Source: Cyanobium sp. ATX 6A2
Lineage (GTDB): Bacteria; Cyanobacteriota; Cyanobacteriia; PCC-6307; Cyanobiaceae
Reading direction: 5' to 3'
NCBI RefSeq assembly: GCF_024346355.1
Contig: NZ_JAGQCU010000006.1
Location: forward strand, 62,001-126,000
DNA length: 64,000 nt
In this document: positions 27,454 to 35,693 of the stretch, piece by piece
Position numbering within the stretch: position 1 is the first letter of the stretch
How the letters are laid out: the number at the start of each line of letters is the position of its first letter
Program-made: the position numbers and the translations under genes
Notes under the pieces: model-generated
The model's input: the letters and a program-made list of their open reading frames with translations, nothing else
Told to the model about the DNA's origin: nothing
The model's database searches: none

Positions 27454-28613
27454 TGCCGGTGATGCCCGCCGAACTCACCATCGACGGCGGCATGCCGCCG
27501 GCCGAAGAGCTGGTGCAGCGCCTGCTCAGCGGTGAGACCCTGCTGGCCGACTCCCCCGATCACCTGCTGGAGGTGGTGGGAGTGCTGGAGAGCTATGGGG
27601 AGGTGCTGGATGCCTACAGCATCAACCTGATCTATCAGGCGGAGCGTCAGTTCCTCAATCCATTTCCGGTGTTCAAGTATTTCAACGGGGAGATCACACC
27701 GGGAAAGATCTGGCGCTATCTCAACCACGACCGCATCAATTTCGAATATGCCGAATACTGCATGAAGGCCATGCTCTGGCATGGCACCGGCGGGCTCGAC
27801 GCCTATCTCGACAGTGATGCCTTCACCGCCTCCTGTAAGGCGATCATCGCCTGCAAGTGCCGCCGGGATCCTCTGCTGGGCCTGCTCCATCCCCTGGCTC
27901 CGAGCTTCCTGCCAGAGCTGATCCGCAGCGCCGCCACCACCCACGCCCTCGGCCAGTTCTGGCGGGTGATGAGCGATCTGTTCCTGGATCTGGCCAGCGC
28001 CGAGCGCGACGGCCGCGTGCGCTCGATCCCGGCAGTGGTGGCATTCATCAAGGATGGGCTGGTGGCCGCCGCCGCCAATCCGATCACCTATGCCGTGGAG
28101 ATCGGCAGCCAGCCGCACTGGGTGCTGCCGCCCGAGGCCGGCCTCAGCTTCCTGGTGGATGTGGCGGTTCCCTACGTGGAGGCGGTGTTCCTGCGGGGCA
28201 TGCCGTTCTTCGGCACCGTGAGCTTCAACGCCCAGGCCCGCCAGATCTCCACCGATCAGGGACGCTTCGCCTACGGGGCCCTCTACGCCGATCCCCTGCC
28301 CACCATGGGAGCCGGGATTCCCCCCAGCCTGCTGATGCAGGACATGCTCCGCCACCTACCGGAACCCCTGCACCAGTGGTACCGCCAGCGCAGCCGGGGC
28401 GACGGTGACGTGCGGGTGAAGATCTGCCGCAGCTTTCAGAAATCGATGTTCTGCGTCACCAACGCCGCCATCGACGGCACCATGCCCCACCCCCTCGATG
28501 CCGGCGAGCCCACCCAGCGGCAGGCCAACCGGGCCCACGCCGAGGCCTGGGCGGCGCGTTTGGCCGTGGCCCGTACCGACTGCCTGGACGGCGATCGGCC
28601 AGTGAGGGCCTAG
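27453..28613 (+). CDS. chpX: CO2 hydration protein ChpX/CupB
   Basis: The 386-residue protein is the carbonic-anhydrase-like subunit of NDH-1MS', converting CO2 to bicarbonate vectorially. Family segments include FPVFKYFNGEITPGKIWRYL, HDRINFEYAEYCMKAMLWHG and FFGTVSFNAQARQISTDQG. CupA/CupB use a zinc site in a deep pocket; candidate His and Cys residues are present in SCKAIIACKCRRD, but I cannot assign ligands. Translationally coupled to ndhD4 by overlap. Confidence 0.93.
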   Translation: MPVMPAELTIDGGMPPAEELVQRLLSGETLLADSPDHLLEVVGVLESYGEVLDAYSINLIYQAERQFLNPFPVFKYFNGEITPGKIWRYLNHDRINFEYAEYCMKAMLWHGTGGLDAYLDSDAFTASCKAIIACKCRRDPLLGLLHPLAPSFLPELIRSAATTHALGQFWRVMSDLFLDLASAERDGRVRSIPAVVAFIKDGLVAAAANPITYAVEIGSQPHWVLPPEAGLSFLVDVAVPYVEAVFLRGMPFFGTVSFNAQARQISTDQGRFAYGALYADPLPTMGAGIPPSLLMQDMLRHLPEPLHQWYRQRSRGDGDVRVKICRSFQKSMFCVTNAAIDGTMPHPLDAGEPTQRQANRAHAEAWAARLAVARTDCLDGDRPVRA

Positions 28614-28622
28614 GGTCGACCC

Positions 28623-28895
28623 ATGGAGCAGCCGTGGACCCCCCGCCCCAAGCCCGAGCAGGCCGAGTGGCTGGAGCGGCGCCTGGAGTTCAGCGATTAC
28701 GCCGGCACCCGCAGCTTCCTCGAGCGCCTCAACGCGCTCTGTGAGAGCGAGCAGCGCTTCCCCGACATCAGCTTCGGCCGCACCTACGTGAACCTCACCC
28801 TGCGGCCCGAGGCCGAGGGCGAGGGGGTGGGAACGCTGGAGCACGATTTCGCGGCCGCCATCGACGCCCTGGCGGCCAGCGCCCCGCGACCATGA
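28623..28895 (+). CDS. Alpha-carboxysome Rubisco assembly factor acRAF (PCD-like)
   Basis: This 90-residue protein resembles pterin-4a-carbinolamine dehydratase ([37 protein letters not shown]) but lacks the catalytic HHP histidine motif of true dehydratases. Such PCD-like proteins next to cso/cbbX genes are known as acRAF and act as chaperones in Form IA Rubisco assembly. It starts 9 bp after chpX and overlaps cbbX by 4 bp. Confidence 0.88.
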   Translation: MEQPWTPRPKPEQAEWLERRLEFSDYAGTRSFLERLNALCESEQRFPDISFGRTYVNLTLRPEAEGEGVGTLEHDFAAAIDALAASAPRP

Positions 28896-29827
28896 CAGAA
28901 GCCCCAGGGCCCCAATCCAGGCCCGACGGGGCGGTGGATCTGCGGGCGGAGTACGAGAGAGCGGGGGTGCAGGCGGTGCTCGATCAGCTTGATCGTGAGC
29001 TGGTGGGGCTCAAACCGGTGAAGGCCCGCATCCGCGAGATTGCCGCCCTGCTGGTGGTGAACCGGGCCCGCGAGCTGGTGGGGCTGGAAACGGCGCCGCC
29101 CAGTCTGCACATGTCGTTCACGGGACGGCCCGGCACTGGCAAGACCACAGTGGCCGAGCGCATGAGCAAGATCCTGCACGGGCTGGGCTACGTGCGCCAG
29201 GGCCATGTGGTCACGGCCACCCGCGATGACCTGGTGGGGCAGTACATCGGCCACACCGCCCCCAAGACCCGGGAGATGCTCAAACGGGCGATGGGCGGGG
29301 TGCTGTTCATCGACGAGGCCTATTACCTCTACCGGCCGGAGAACGAGCGCGACTATGGAGCCGAGGCGATCGAGATCCTGCTGCAGGTGATGGAAAGCAA
29401 CCGCGACGATCTGGTGGTGATCTTTGCCGGCTACAAGGAGCGCATGGATGTGTTCTACCAGAGCAATCCTGGCCTCTCCTCGCGGGTTGCCAACCACATC
29501 GACTTCCCCGACTACAGCGCCGAGGAGCTGCTGGCCATCGCCCAGCTGATTCTGGCGGCTGAAAATTACCGCTTCAGCGACGAGGCCCGATTCGCCTTCG
29601 GCGACTACATCCAGCGGCGCATGCAGCTGCCCTTCTTCGCCAACGCCCGCTCGATCCGCAATGCCATCGATCGGGCCCGCATGCGCCAGGCCAACCGTCT
29701 GTTCAGCCGCATGGGCTCTGCGGTGACCAAGCTCGATCTGATGACGATCGAAGCGGAGGACATCACCGCCAGCCGGGTGTTCCAGGGTGAAGTGGAGGGC
29801 CTCGATCCCGCCAGACCGCTGATCTAG
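28892..29827 (+). CDS. cbbX: AAA+ Rubisco activase CbbX
   Basis: The 311-residue AAA+ protein remodels sugar-phosphate-inhibited Rubisco by pulling on the CbbL C-terminus. It has Walker [18 protein letters not shown] near residue 72, the pore region [20 protein letters not shown], Walker [15 protein letters not shown] near 134, and sensor/arginine-finger segments [18 protein letters not shown]. In alpha-cyanobacteria CbbX is the carboxysomal activase. It closes the CO2-fixation locus by a 4-bp overlap with acRAF. Confidence 0.95.
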   Translation: MTEAPGPQSRPDGAVDLRAEYERAGVQAVLDQLDRELVGLKPVKARIREIAALLVVNRARELVGLETAPPSLHMSFTGRPGTGKTTVAERMSKILHGLGYVRQGHVVTATRDDLVGQYIGHTAPKTREMLKRAMGGVLFIDEAYYLYRPENERDYGAEAIEILLQVMESNRDDLVVIFAGYKERMDVFYQSNPGLSSRVANHIDFPDYSAEELLAIAQLILAAENYRFSDEARFAFGDYIQRRMQLPFFANARSIRNAIDRARMRQANRLFSRMGSAVTKLDLMTIEAEDITASRVFQGEVEGLDPARPLI

Positions 29828-29854
29828 GCTCGCCGTGAACAATTAATCGAGCCC

Positions 29855-30373
29855 ATGCCTCTGGCGTCCTTCTGCAGATCTCTGCTGACCCGATCACAGC
29901 TGGCGGCTCTCGCCCTGGCCTGTGGCCTGCCCCTGGCGGGCACCACTGCCGCGCGTGCTGAAACCTGCACCTTTCTGCGGCCGATCGGTGGCGACAGGGA
30001 GAGCAACATCGTGTCCAAGCGTGTTGAACGGCCGAAGGTGATGCCCATGGGCATGCTGCTTGGCCAGACCAACTGGAACACCGATTTCATCGTTGATCAG
30101 CCCTACAGCAGATACAAGTTTTTCTTCACAGCCAACTCATCCGATCCCAACGCCACCTATCCGGTGGAGGGATTCATGAAATTCACTGATGGGACGAGCT
30201 TGAAGGTCATTGATCAGGAGATGAGCCCGCCGACCGGCACCGGCAAGATGTTCGGCCCCTTCCTGGCCGTGCCCGGCAAGCAGGCCAGCCAGATGAACTT
30301 CAAGGTGGGTGCCAGCAAGAACCCGGAAGCGACAGGCTTCAGCTACCGCATCTCCGTGCAGGGCTGCAACTGA
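29855..30373 (+). CDS. Secreted protein of unknown function
   Basis: The 172-residue protein has a clear signal peptide: basic start, hydrophobic LAALALACGLPLAG and an AARA|E-like cleavage site near residue 30. The mature part has two Cys (CTFLRPIG near the start and the last-but-one residue) that may form a disulfide. I recognise no domain; predicted content is mainly beta. It starts 27 bp after cbbX on the same strand and converges with dnaA. Periplasmic or lumenal location is inferred. Confidence 0.65.
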   Translation: MPLASFCRSLLTRSQLAALALACGLPLAGTTAARAETCTFLRPIGGDRESNIVSKRVERPKVMPMGMLLGQTNWNTDFIVDQPYSRYKFFFTANSSDPNATYPVEGFMKFTDGTSLKVIDQEMSPPTGTGKMFGPFLAVPGKQASQMNFKVGASKNPEATGFSYRISVQGCN

Positions 30374-30403
30374 TCAGCCGCCACGGGATCAGCCGCCAGT
30401 AGG

Positions 30404-31792
30404 TCAGCGCCGGCGGCGGCAGTCGATCTGCAGCAGGTCACGCACCTGCTGCACCTGGCGGGCAAGCACTGGATCAGTGTGGACCTTCTTCTCGATCTGC
30501 TCCACCGCGTACATCACCGTGGAGTGATCCTTGCCGCCGAACACCTCGCCAATGCGCGGCAGGGACAGGTTGGTGTTCTGGCGCATCAGGTACATGCCCA
30601 CCTGGCGGGCCTGGCTCACGGCCCGCTTGCGGCTGGGACTGCGCATCTCATCGGCCCCCACGCCGAACACCTCTGACACCTTGGCCAGCACCTGATCCGG
30701 TTTCACCTCCACATCGCCACCGGCCGGATCGAGCATCGGCGCCACCGACTCCACCGTCATCGGCAGGCCGGTGATCGAAGCGAAGGCCACCGCCCGGGTG
30801 AGCGCCCCCTCCAGTTCGCGGATGTTGGAGGTGAAGCGACCGGCGATGAACTGGATCAGCTCCCGCGGCAAACGCATCTGTTCCTGCTCCGCTTTCTTGT
30901 GCAGGATCGCCATGCGGGTTTCCAGGTCAGGGACCTGGATGTCGGCGATCAGGCCCATGGAGAAGCGCGAGATCAGGCGCTCCTGCAAGCGGGGAATCTG
31001 GCTGGGGGGGCGGTCGGAGGCGATCACGATCTGCCGGCCGGCCTCATGCAGGGCATTGAAGGTATGGAAGAACTCCTCCTGGGTGTATTCCTTGCCCTCA
31101 ATGAACTGGATGTCATCCACCAGGATGAGATCGGCGGCGCGGTAGCGGTCGCGGAAGCTCTGCATGGCGTCCTTGCGGATCGCCTGGATCAGGTCGTTGG
31201 TGAAGCTCTCGGTGGACACATAAAACACCCGCGCCTCGGGGTCGATCTCCAGCCGGTAGTGGCCGATCGCCTGCATCAGGTGGGTCTTGCCCAGACCCAC
31301 GCCACCGCACACGAACAGGGGGTTGAACTCCCTGCCCGGCGCTTCGGCCACCGCCAGGGCCGCCGCATGGGCCATGCGGCTGTTGGGGCCCACCACGAAG
31401 CGGTTGAACACGTAGCGCGGGTTCAACCCGGATCCCACCGGGCGCGGTGGCGCCACGGACTGGGAGCGGGAGCCGGTCGGCGACGCGCCGCGGGCTGCGG
31501 GCGCGATGGATGCCGGGGCCAGCAGCGTGTCGTCGCCAATGGCCGCCGACACCTCCACCTGCACCGCGGTGCCGGTGATCTGTCCCGCAGCCGCCTCAAT
31601 GGTGCCGAGGTAATTCTTGCGCAGCCACCCGCAGGCAAAGCTGTTGGGGGCCTCGAGCGCCAGCCGCTGGCCATCGAAGCCCAGGCAGCGTGCCGGCCGG
31701 ATCCAGGTTTCGAAGGTGGGCTTGCTGAGGTTGGCCTGGAGCGTCTGCTGAATCTGGTGCCACAGCTGGTCGTCCTGCTGCACCGATCCCAC
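30404..31792 (-). CDS. dnaA: Chromosomal replication initiator DnaA
   Basis: The 462-residue protein starts at GTG 31792 ([18 protein letters not shown]). Domain I covers residues 1-85; domain II is a short Pro/Ser linker. The domain III AAA+ ATPase has [19 protein letters not shown] (Walker A, near residue 163) and [12 protein letters not shown] (Walker B). Domain IV has the DnaA-box-binding signature [15 protein letters not shown]. No cluster of TTATNCACA boxes was seen beside it, so this need not be the origin. Confidence 0.97.
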   Translation of the reverse strand: MGSVQQDDQLWHQIQQTLQANLSKPTFETWIRPARCLGFDGQRLALEAPNSFACGWLRKNYLGTIEAAAGQITGTAVQVEVSAAIGDDTLLAPASIAPAARGASPTGSRSQSVAPPRPVGSGLNPRYVFNRFVVGPNSRMAHAAALAVAEAPGREFNPLFVCGGVGLGKTHLMQAIGHYRLEIDPEARVFYVSTESFTNDLIQAIRKDAMQSFRDRYRAADLILVDDIQFIEGKEYTQEEFFHTFNALHEAGRQIVIASDRPPSQIPRLQERLISRFSMGLIADIQVPDLETRMAILHKKAEQEQMRLPRELIQFIAGRFTSNIRELEGALTRAVAFASITGLPMTVESVAPMLDPAGGDVEVKPDQVLAKVSEVFGVGADEMRSPSRKRAVSQARQVGMYLMRQNTNLSLPRIGEVFGGKDHSTVMYAVEQIEKKVHTDPVLARQVQQVRDLLQIDCRRRR

Positions 31793-31887
31793 GCCTCTCC
31801 GGTCGCGAACTCTACGCAGAGCCAACCCACCGCACCGTCTTTAATAAAGCGGAATGCCCGCGCAGCTGCCGCTCGCCACCCTCCCCC

Positions 31888-33036
31888 ATGCCACGCACCG
31901 CTCCCTGCTCCCGCAGCGCCGGCCTCGCCGGCCTGATCGCCGCAGTGGCGTTGCTGGCCGGCTGCGGCGGCCGCACCATCCCCGGCCTGCCGCGCCTGCC
32001 GGGAGAGAACGGCGGCGAGACGGTGCGCATCAGCGACGCGCCACCGGCGGCGCCGCTGCAGGCCAGCAGCAACGTGATCGTGGAGGCTGTGGAGAAGGTG
32101 GGGCCGGCCGTGGTGCGGATCGACACCACAAAGCGGGTGATCAATCCCCTCGGCGGCCTCTTCGGCCGCGGGCCCACGATTCAGCAACAGCAGGGCCAGG
32201 GTTCGGGCTTCATCACCCGCTCCGACGGGGTGATCCTCACCAACGCCCACGTGGTGGAGGGCGCCAGTGATGTGTCGATCACCCTTCCCGATGGCCGCAG
32301 CTTCAGCGGCAAGGTGCTGGGCACCGACCCGCTCACCGACGTGGGGTTGGTGAAGGTGGTGGCCAGCAAGCTGCCCGTGGCGCCGCTGGGGGACTCCAGC
32401 CGCGTGCGGCCGGGTGAATGGGCGATCGCCATCGGCAACCCCCTCGGCCTCGACAACACCGTGACCGCCGGGATCATCAGCGCCATCCAGCGCACCAATG
32501 CCGTGGGTGAGGGCCAGCGGGTGCCCTACATCCAAACCGACGCCGCCGTGAATCCAGGCAACAGCGGCGGTCCGCTGATCAATGACCGCGGCCAGGTGAT
32601 CGGCATCAACACCGCCATCCGCCAGGCTCCCGGCGCCGGCCTGAGCTTCGCGATCCCGATCGATGTGGCCCGCCAGATCGCTGCCCAGATCCTCGAGCGG
32701 GGCTACGCCAGTCACCCCTACATCGGTGTGCGGCTGCAGGCGATCACGCCCCAGCTGGCCCGCGAGATCAACGCCAGCACCGACGAGTGCCGCCTGCCCG
32801 AGGTGAATGGGGTGGTGGTGGTGGACGTGATGCCCGACAGCCCGGCCGACCGGGGTGGCATCCGATCCTGCGACCTGATCGAAAAGGTGGGCGGCGACGC
32901 GGTGCGCAACCCCTCCGAGGTGCAGCTGGGCGTGGACAAGGTGCGGGTGGGCGAGGATCTGGAGATCGTGGTGCGCCGCGGTAACGAGAGCCGCACCCTC
33001 ACCGTGAAGCCCGCCGAACTGCCACGCCAGGGTTGA
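31888..33036 (+). CDS. Deg/HtrA-type serine protease with lipobox
   Basis: The 382-residue protease has an N-terminal signal with lipobox (LAGLIAAVALLAGC, Cys near 29), so it is probably a lipoprotein facing the periplasm. The triad is His in LTNAHVVEGASD, Asp in GTDPLTDVGLVKV and Ser in AAVNPGNSGGPLINDRGQ. A single PDZ domain fills the last ~100 residues (VNGVVVVDVMPDSPADRGG). Cyanobacterial relatives are HhoA, HhoB and HtrA; I cannot say which. It is divergent from dnaA (95 bp) and overlaps the next gene by 4 bp. Confidence 0.93.
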   Translation: MPRTAPCSRSAGLAGLIAAVALLAGCGGRTIPGLPRLPGENGGETVRISDAPPAAPLQASSNVIVEAVEKVGPAVVRIDTTKRVINPLGGLFGRGPTIQQQQGQGSGFITRSDGVILTNAHVVEGASDVSITLPDGRSFSGKVLGTDPLTDVGLVKVVASKLPVAPLGDSSRVRPGEWAIAIGNPLGLDNTVTAGIISAIQRTNAVGEGQRVPYIQTDAAVNPGNSGGPLINDRGQVIGINTAIRQAPGAGLSFAIPIDVARQIAAQILERGYASHPYIGVRLQAITPQLAREINASTDECRLPEVNGVVVVDVMPDSPADRGGIRSCDLIEKVGGDAVRNPSEVQLGVDKVRVGEDLEIVVRRGNESRTLTVKPAELPRQG

Positions 33037-33644
33037 GCAGCACCCGGGAGCTGGTGGTGATGGCGCGCTGGCCCGCCCCCGGCCGCTGCAAGAGCCGCCT
33101 GGCTGCCGGTATCGGCAGGCGCCGAGCCGCGGCCGTGCAGGAGGGGTTGTGCCTGCACACCTGCGCCGTGGCCCGGCAGGCGCAGCGGCGCCTGGCCTTT
33201 GGCCTGGTGCTGGCGGTGCAGGGGCTGGGGCCGCGGGCCCGGCGGCGCTGGGGCACCGCCCTGGGCTGCGACCGGGCCGTGGCCCAGGGCGGCGGCAGCC
33301 TGGGCCTGCGCCTGCAGCGCCAGCTGCTGGCTGCCAGGCGCCGGGGGGCCCGGCAGGTGGTGCTGGTGGGCAGCGATCTGCCGCTGCTGGAGGCCGCTGA
33401 ACTGGAACGGGCCTTCCGGGCCCTGGACAGGGCACCGCTGGTGCTGGGTCCGGCCGCAGACGGGGGCTACTGGCTGATCGGCCTGCGCGGCTCCTGGCCG
33501 GCGCTGTTCAGCGGCATCCCCTGGGGCAGCGGCGGGGTACTGGAGCACACCAGCCGCACGGCGGCCCGGCTGGGGCTGGAGCCCGAGTGGCTCAGCTGCC
33601 GCCACGACCTCGACTGGCCGGCCGACCTGGCCAGCTGGCGCTGA
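33033..33644 (+). CDS. TIGR04282-type glycosyltransferase (DUF2064 family)
   Basis: The 203-residue protein starts with TTG inside the protease stop (TTGA). It has ELVVMARWPAPGRCKSRLA, the nucleotide-binding start typical of this CofC/DUF2064-like group, then VLVGSDLPLLEAAELERAF and VLGPAADGGYWLIGL. These proteins usually lie beside TIGR04283 glycosyltransferases, as here, and are thought to belong to an unidentified sugar-transfer pathway. Confidence 0.85.
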   Translation: MSSTRELVVMARWPAPGRCKSRLAAGIGRRRAAAVQEGLCLHTCAVARQAQRRLAFGLVLAVQGLGPRARRRWGTALGCDRAVAQGGGSLGLRLQRQLLAARRRGARQVVLVGSDLPLLEAAELERAFRALDRAPLVLGPAADGGYWLIGLRGSWPALFSGIPWGSGGVLEHTSRTAARLGLEPEWLSCRHDLDWPADLASWR

Positions 33645-33650
33645 AGTCGG

Positions 33651-34355
33651 ATGGATGGGCTGAGCGTGGTGATCGCCGCCCGCAACGAGAGCGCCCGCCT
33701 GCCGGCTCTGCTGGCCCAGCTGGCGGAGCAGCCCGCACTGGTGCGGGAGGTGCTGGTGGTGGATGGCGGCAGCAGGGACGCCACCGCCCTGGTGGCCCGG
33801 CTGGCCGGTGCCCGGCTGCTGCGCTGCACCCCGGGACGGGGCCGGCAGCTGGCCCTGGGCGCCGCCGAGGCGCGGGGTGCCTGGCTGATGCTTCTCCATG
33901 CCGACGTGCGCCTGCCGCGGCACTGGAGCGCCCGCATCGCCCGCGCGATCGGAGCCCACAGCGTTCAACCCGCCGCTGCGCCGGCCCGGGCCTGGTATTT
34001 CGATCTGGCCATCGAGGGCCGCAACCCCGCCCTGCGGCTGGTGGAACTGGGGACAGCACTGCGCAGCCGCTGGCTGCAGCTGCCCTACGGCGATCAGGGC
34101 CTGCTGCTCAGCCGCGACCTCTACGACGCCGTGGGCGGGATGCGGCCACTGCCGCTGATGGAGGATCTGGAGCTGGTCCAGCGCCTGCGCCGGCAGGCCC
34201 GGCTGCGCAGCCTCGGGGCAGATCTGCAGGTGGACGGGAGCCGCTGGCGGCGGCTGGGGGTCTGGCGCACCACCCTGACCAATGCCCGCCTGCGCCGTGC
34301 CTGGCGCCGTGGTGAACCGCTGGAGCTGCTGGAGCGGCGCTACTACGGCCGCTGA
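33651..34355 (+). CDS. TIGR04283-type family 2 glycosyltransferase
   Basis: The 234-residue GT-A glycosyltransferase has LSVVIAARNESARLPALLAQ at the N-terminus, VDGGSRDATALVAR, LLHADVRLP (DxD-like metal site) and PYGDQGLLLSRDLYDAVGG. It is 6 bp downstream of the DUF2064 protein, a conserved pairing. The acceptor is unknown. Confidence 0.87.
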   Translation: MDGLSVVIAARNESARLPALLAQLAEQPALVREVLVVDGGSRDATALVARLAGARLLRCTPGRGRQLALGAAEARGAWLMLLHADVRLPRHWSARIARAIGAHSVQPAAAPARAWYFDLAIEGRNPALRLVELGTALRSRWLQLPYGDQGLLLSRDLYDAVGGMRPLPLMEDLELVQRLRRQARLRSLGADLQVDGSRWRRLGVWRTTLTNARLRRAWRRGEPLELLERRYYGR

Positions 34356-34380
34356 TTAAGGGCTCCACAGGCCGGCGGGG

Positions 34381-34869
34381 TCAGGGGGCGTACCAGAAGG
34401 CACAGCGGCGCTGCAGGGGCTCCAGCTCCCAGCCCTGGTTCTGGTAGAACCCCACCACCCCCGGGTCGGCGAACAGGCTCACCCGCTCCACCTCCAGCTC
34501 GCGCAACTGATCGAGCACGTAGGCCATCAGGGAGCGGCCGAGCCCGGCCCCCTGGTAGTGGGGATGGACGGCCACATCCCACACGGTGGCCTCGACCACC
34601 CCATCGCCGGTGCAGCGGGCAAAGCCCACCAGCCGGGGCACGCGCGGATCATGGCGCCACAGACCCACCCGCAGCAGGCTGTGCTGCAGGGCCTTGCGCA
34701 CCCGCCGCAGCGGGCGGCGACTCCAGCCCACGGCATCGCAGAGCTGCTCGAGCTCGAACAGATCAATGGCCCGCTCCCTGCTCAGCACCAGGCTCAACTC
34801 CTGGTTGGGCGTCTCGCAGAGGCGATGGCCGGGCCCGTAGAGATCGCTGAGCAGGTCCACCGGGGGCAC
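34381..34869 (-). CDS. GNAT-family N-acetyltransferase
   Basis: About 162 residues from GTG 34869 (VPPVDLLSDLYGPGHRL). The GNAT core is visible: ATVWDVAVHPHYQGAGLGRS holds the acetyl-CoA pyrophosphate loop (Q-x-x-G-x-G), followed by MAYVLDQLRELEVERVSLFA and GFYQNQGWE. This subgroup is widespread in cyanobacteria and plastids; the substrate is unknown. It is divergent from the alpha/beta hydrolase 33 bp away, which limits how far upstream the start can lie. Confidence 0.85.
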   Translation of the reverse strand: MPPVDLLSDLYGPGHRLCETPNQELSLVLSRERAIDLFELEQLCDAVGWSRRPLRRVRKALQHSLLRVGLWRHDPRVPRLVGFARCTGDGVVEATVWDVAVHPHYQGAGLGRSLMAYVLDQLRELEVERVSLFADPGVVGFYQNQGWELEPLQRRCAFWYAP

Positions 34870-34902
34870 GCCTGTGCAGACGGGGTGGCACGATCCTGAC
34901 TG

Positions 34903-35673
34903 ATGGACAGCCCCGCCCGCGACGCTCCCAGTACCCAGCGGCCGCTGCTGGTGGGGTTGCATGGCTGGCTGCTGTCCGGGCGGCTGTGGCAGCCGCTGGC
35001 CAGGGAGCTGGCACCGCGCTGGCAGCTCTGGGCCCCGGACCTGCCGGGGTTCGGCGGCAGCCCGCGGCCTCGGGGCCTGCAGCCCAGCCTGGCCAGCTAC
35101 GGCGCCTGGGTGGCGCGGGAGTGCCGGCACCGCCACCAGGGGCCGGTGGTGCTGGTGGGCCATTCCCTGGGGGGCACGATCGGCCTGCACGCGGCACGGC
35201 AACTGGGCGACCAGCTGGCAGGGGTGGTGCAGATCGGCACCGGCGGGGGGGTGTATCAGCCGCGGCCGTTCGCACGGGTGCGACGGGGCGGCTGCCTGGT
35301 GTTGCGCTGGCGACCGCGCTGGCTGCTGCAGGTGCCCGGCAGCGACGCCCTGCGCAGCCCGCTGCTCGCCGACCTGCACGCCGCCCGCGGCCTGCTGGCC
35401 TGCAGCATGCGCCGCAGCGCCGTGAGCGCCCTGCCGCGGATCACCGCCGGGCTCACCGTGCCGAGTCTGTGGATCGCCGGCAGCCGAGACACCGTGATGG
35501 AGCCGCGCTACGTGCGCCATCTGGCGGGCTACGCACCGCGGCACCAGGTGACCGTGCTGGAGGGAGCGGGCCATCTGCCGATGCTGCAGATGCCGGCGCG
35601 GCTGGCGGACACCCTCACCAGCTGGCTGGAGGAGCTGCCGGCAGCCACCGCAGCGGGAGAGCTGGAGCGCTGA
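34903..35673 (+). CDS. Alpha/beta hydrolase-fold protein
   Basis: The 256-residue hydrolase shows LLVGLHGWLLSGRLWQPLA, the nucleophile elbow VVLVGHSLGGTIGLHAAR (Ser near residue 88), LWIAGSRDTVMEPRY with the acid, and EGAGHLPMLQMP with the catalytic His. The substrate is unknown; esterase or lipid roles are possible. Confidence 0.88.
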   Translation: MDSPARDAPSTQRPLLVGLHGWLLSGRLWQPLARELAPRWQLWAPDLPGFGGSPRPRGLQPSLASYGAWVARECRHRHQGPVVLVGHSLGGTIGLHAARQLGDQLAGVVQIGTGGGVYQPRPFARVRRGGCLVLRWRPRWLLQVPGSDALRSPLLADLHAARGLLACSMRRSAVSALPRITAGLTVPSLWIAGSRDTVMEPRYVRHLAGYAPRHQVTVLEGAGHLPMLQMPARLADTLTSWLEELPAATAAGELER

Positions 35674-35693
35674 TCGCAGCCCGGCAGGGCCGA

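Noticed and set aside
29828-31900. Replication origin next to dnaA
   Set aside because: No cluster of TTATNCACA-type boxes or AT-rich unwinding region beside the gene, and in cyanobacteria dnaA is often away from the origin.
31423-33435. Long minus-strand open frame opposite the Deg protease
   Set aside because: No domain and shadow-like composition; the plus strand carries a complete Deg protease with catalytic triad.
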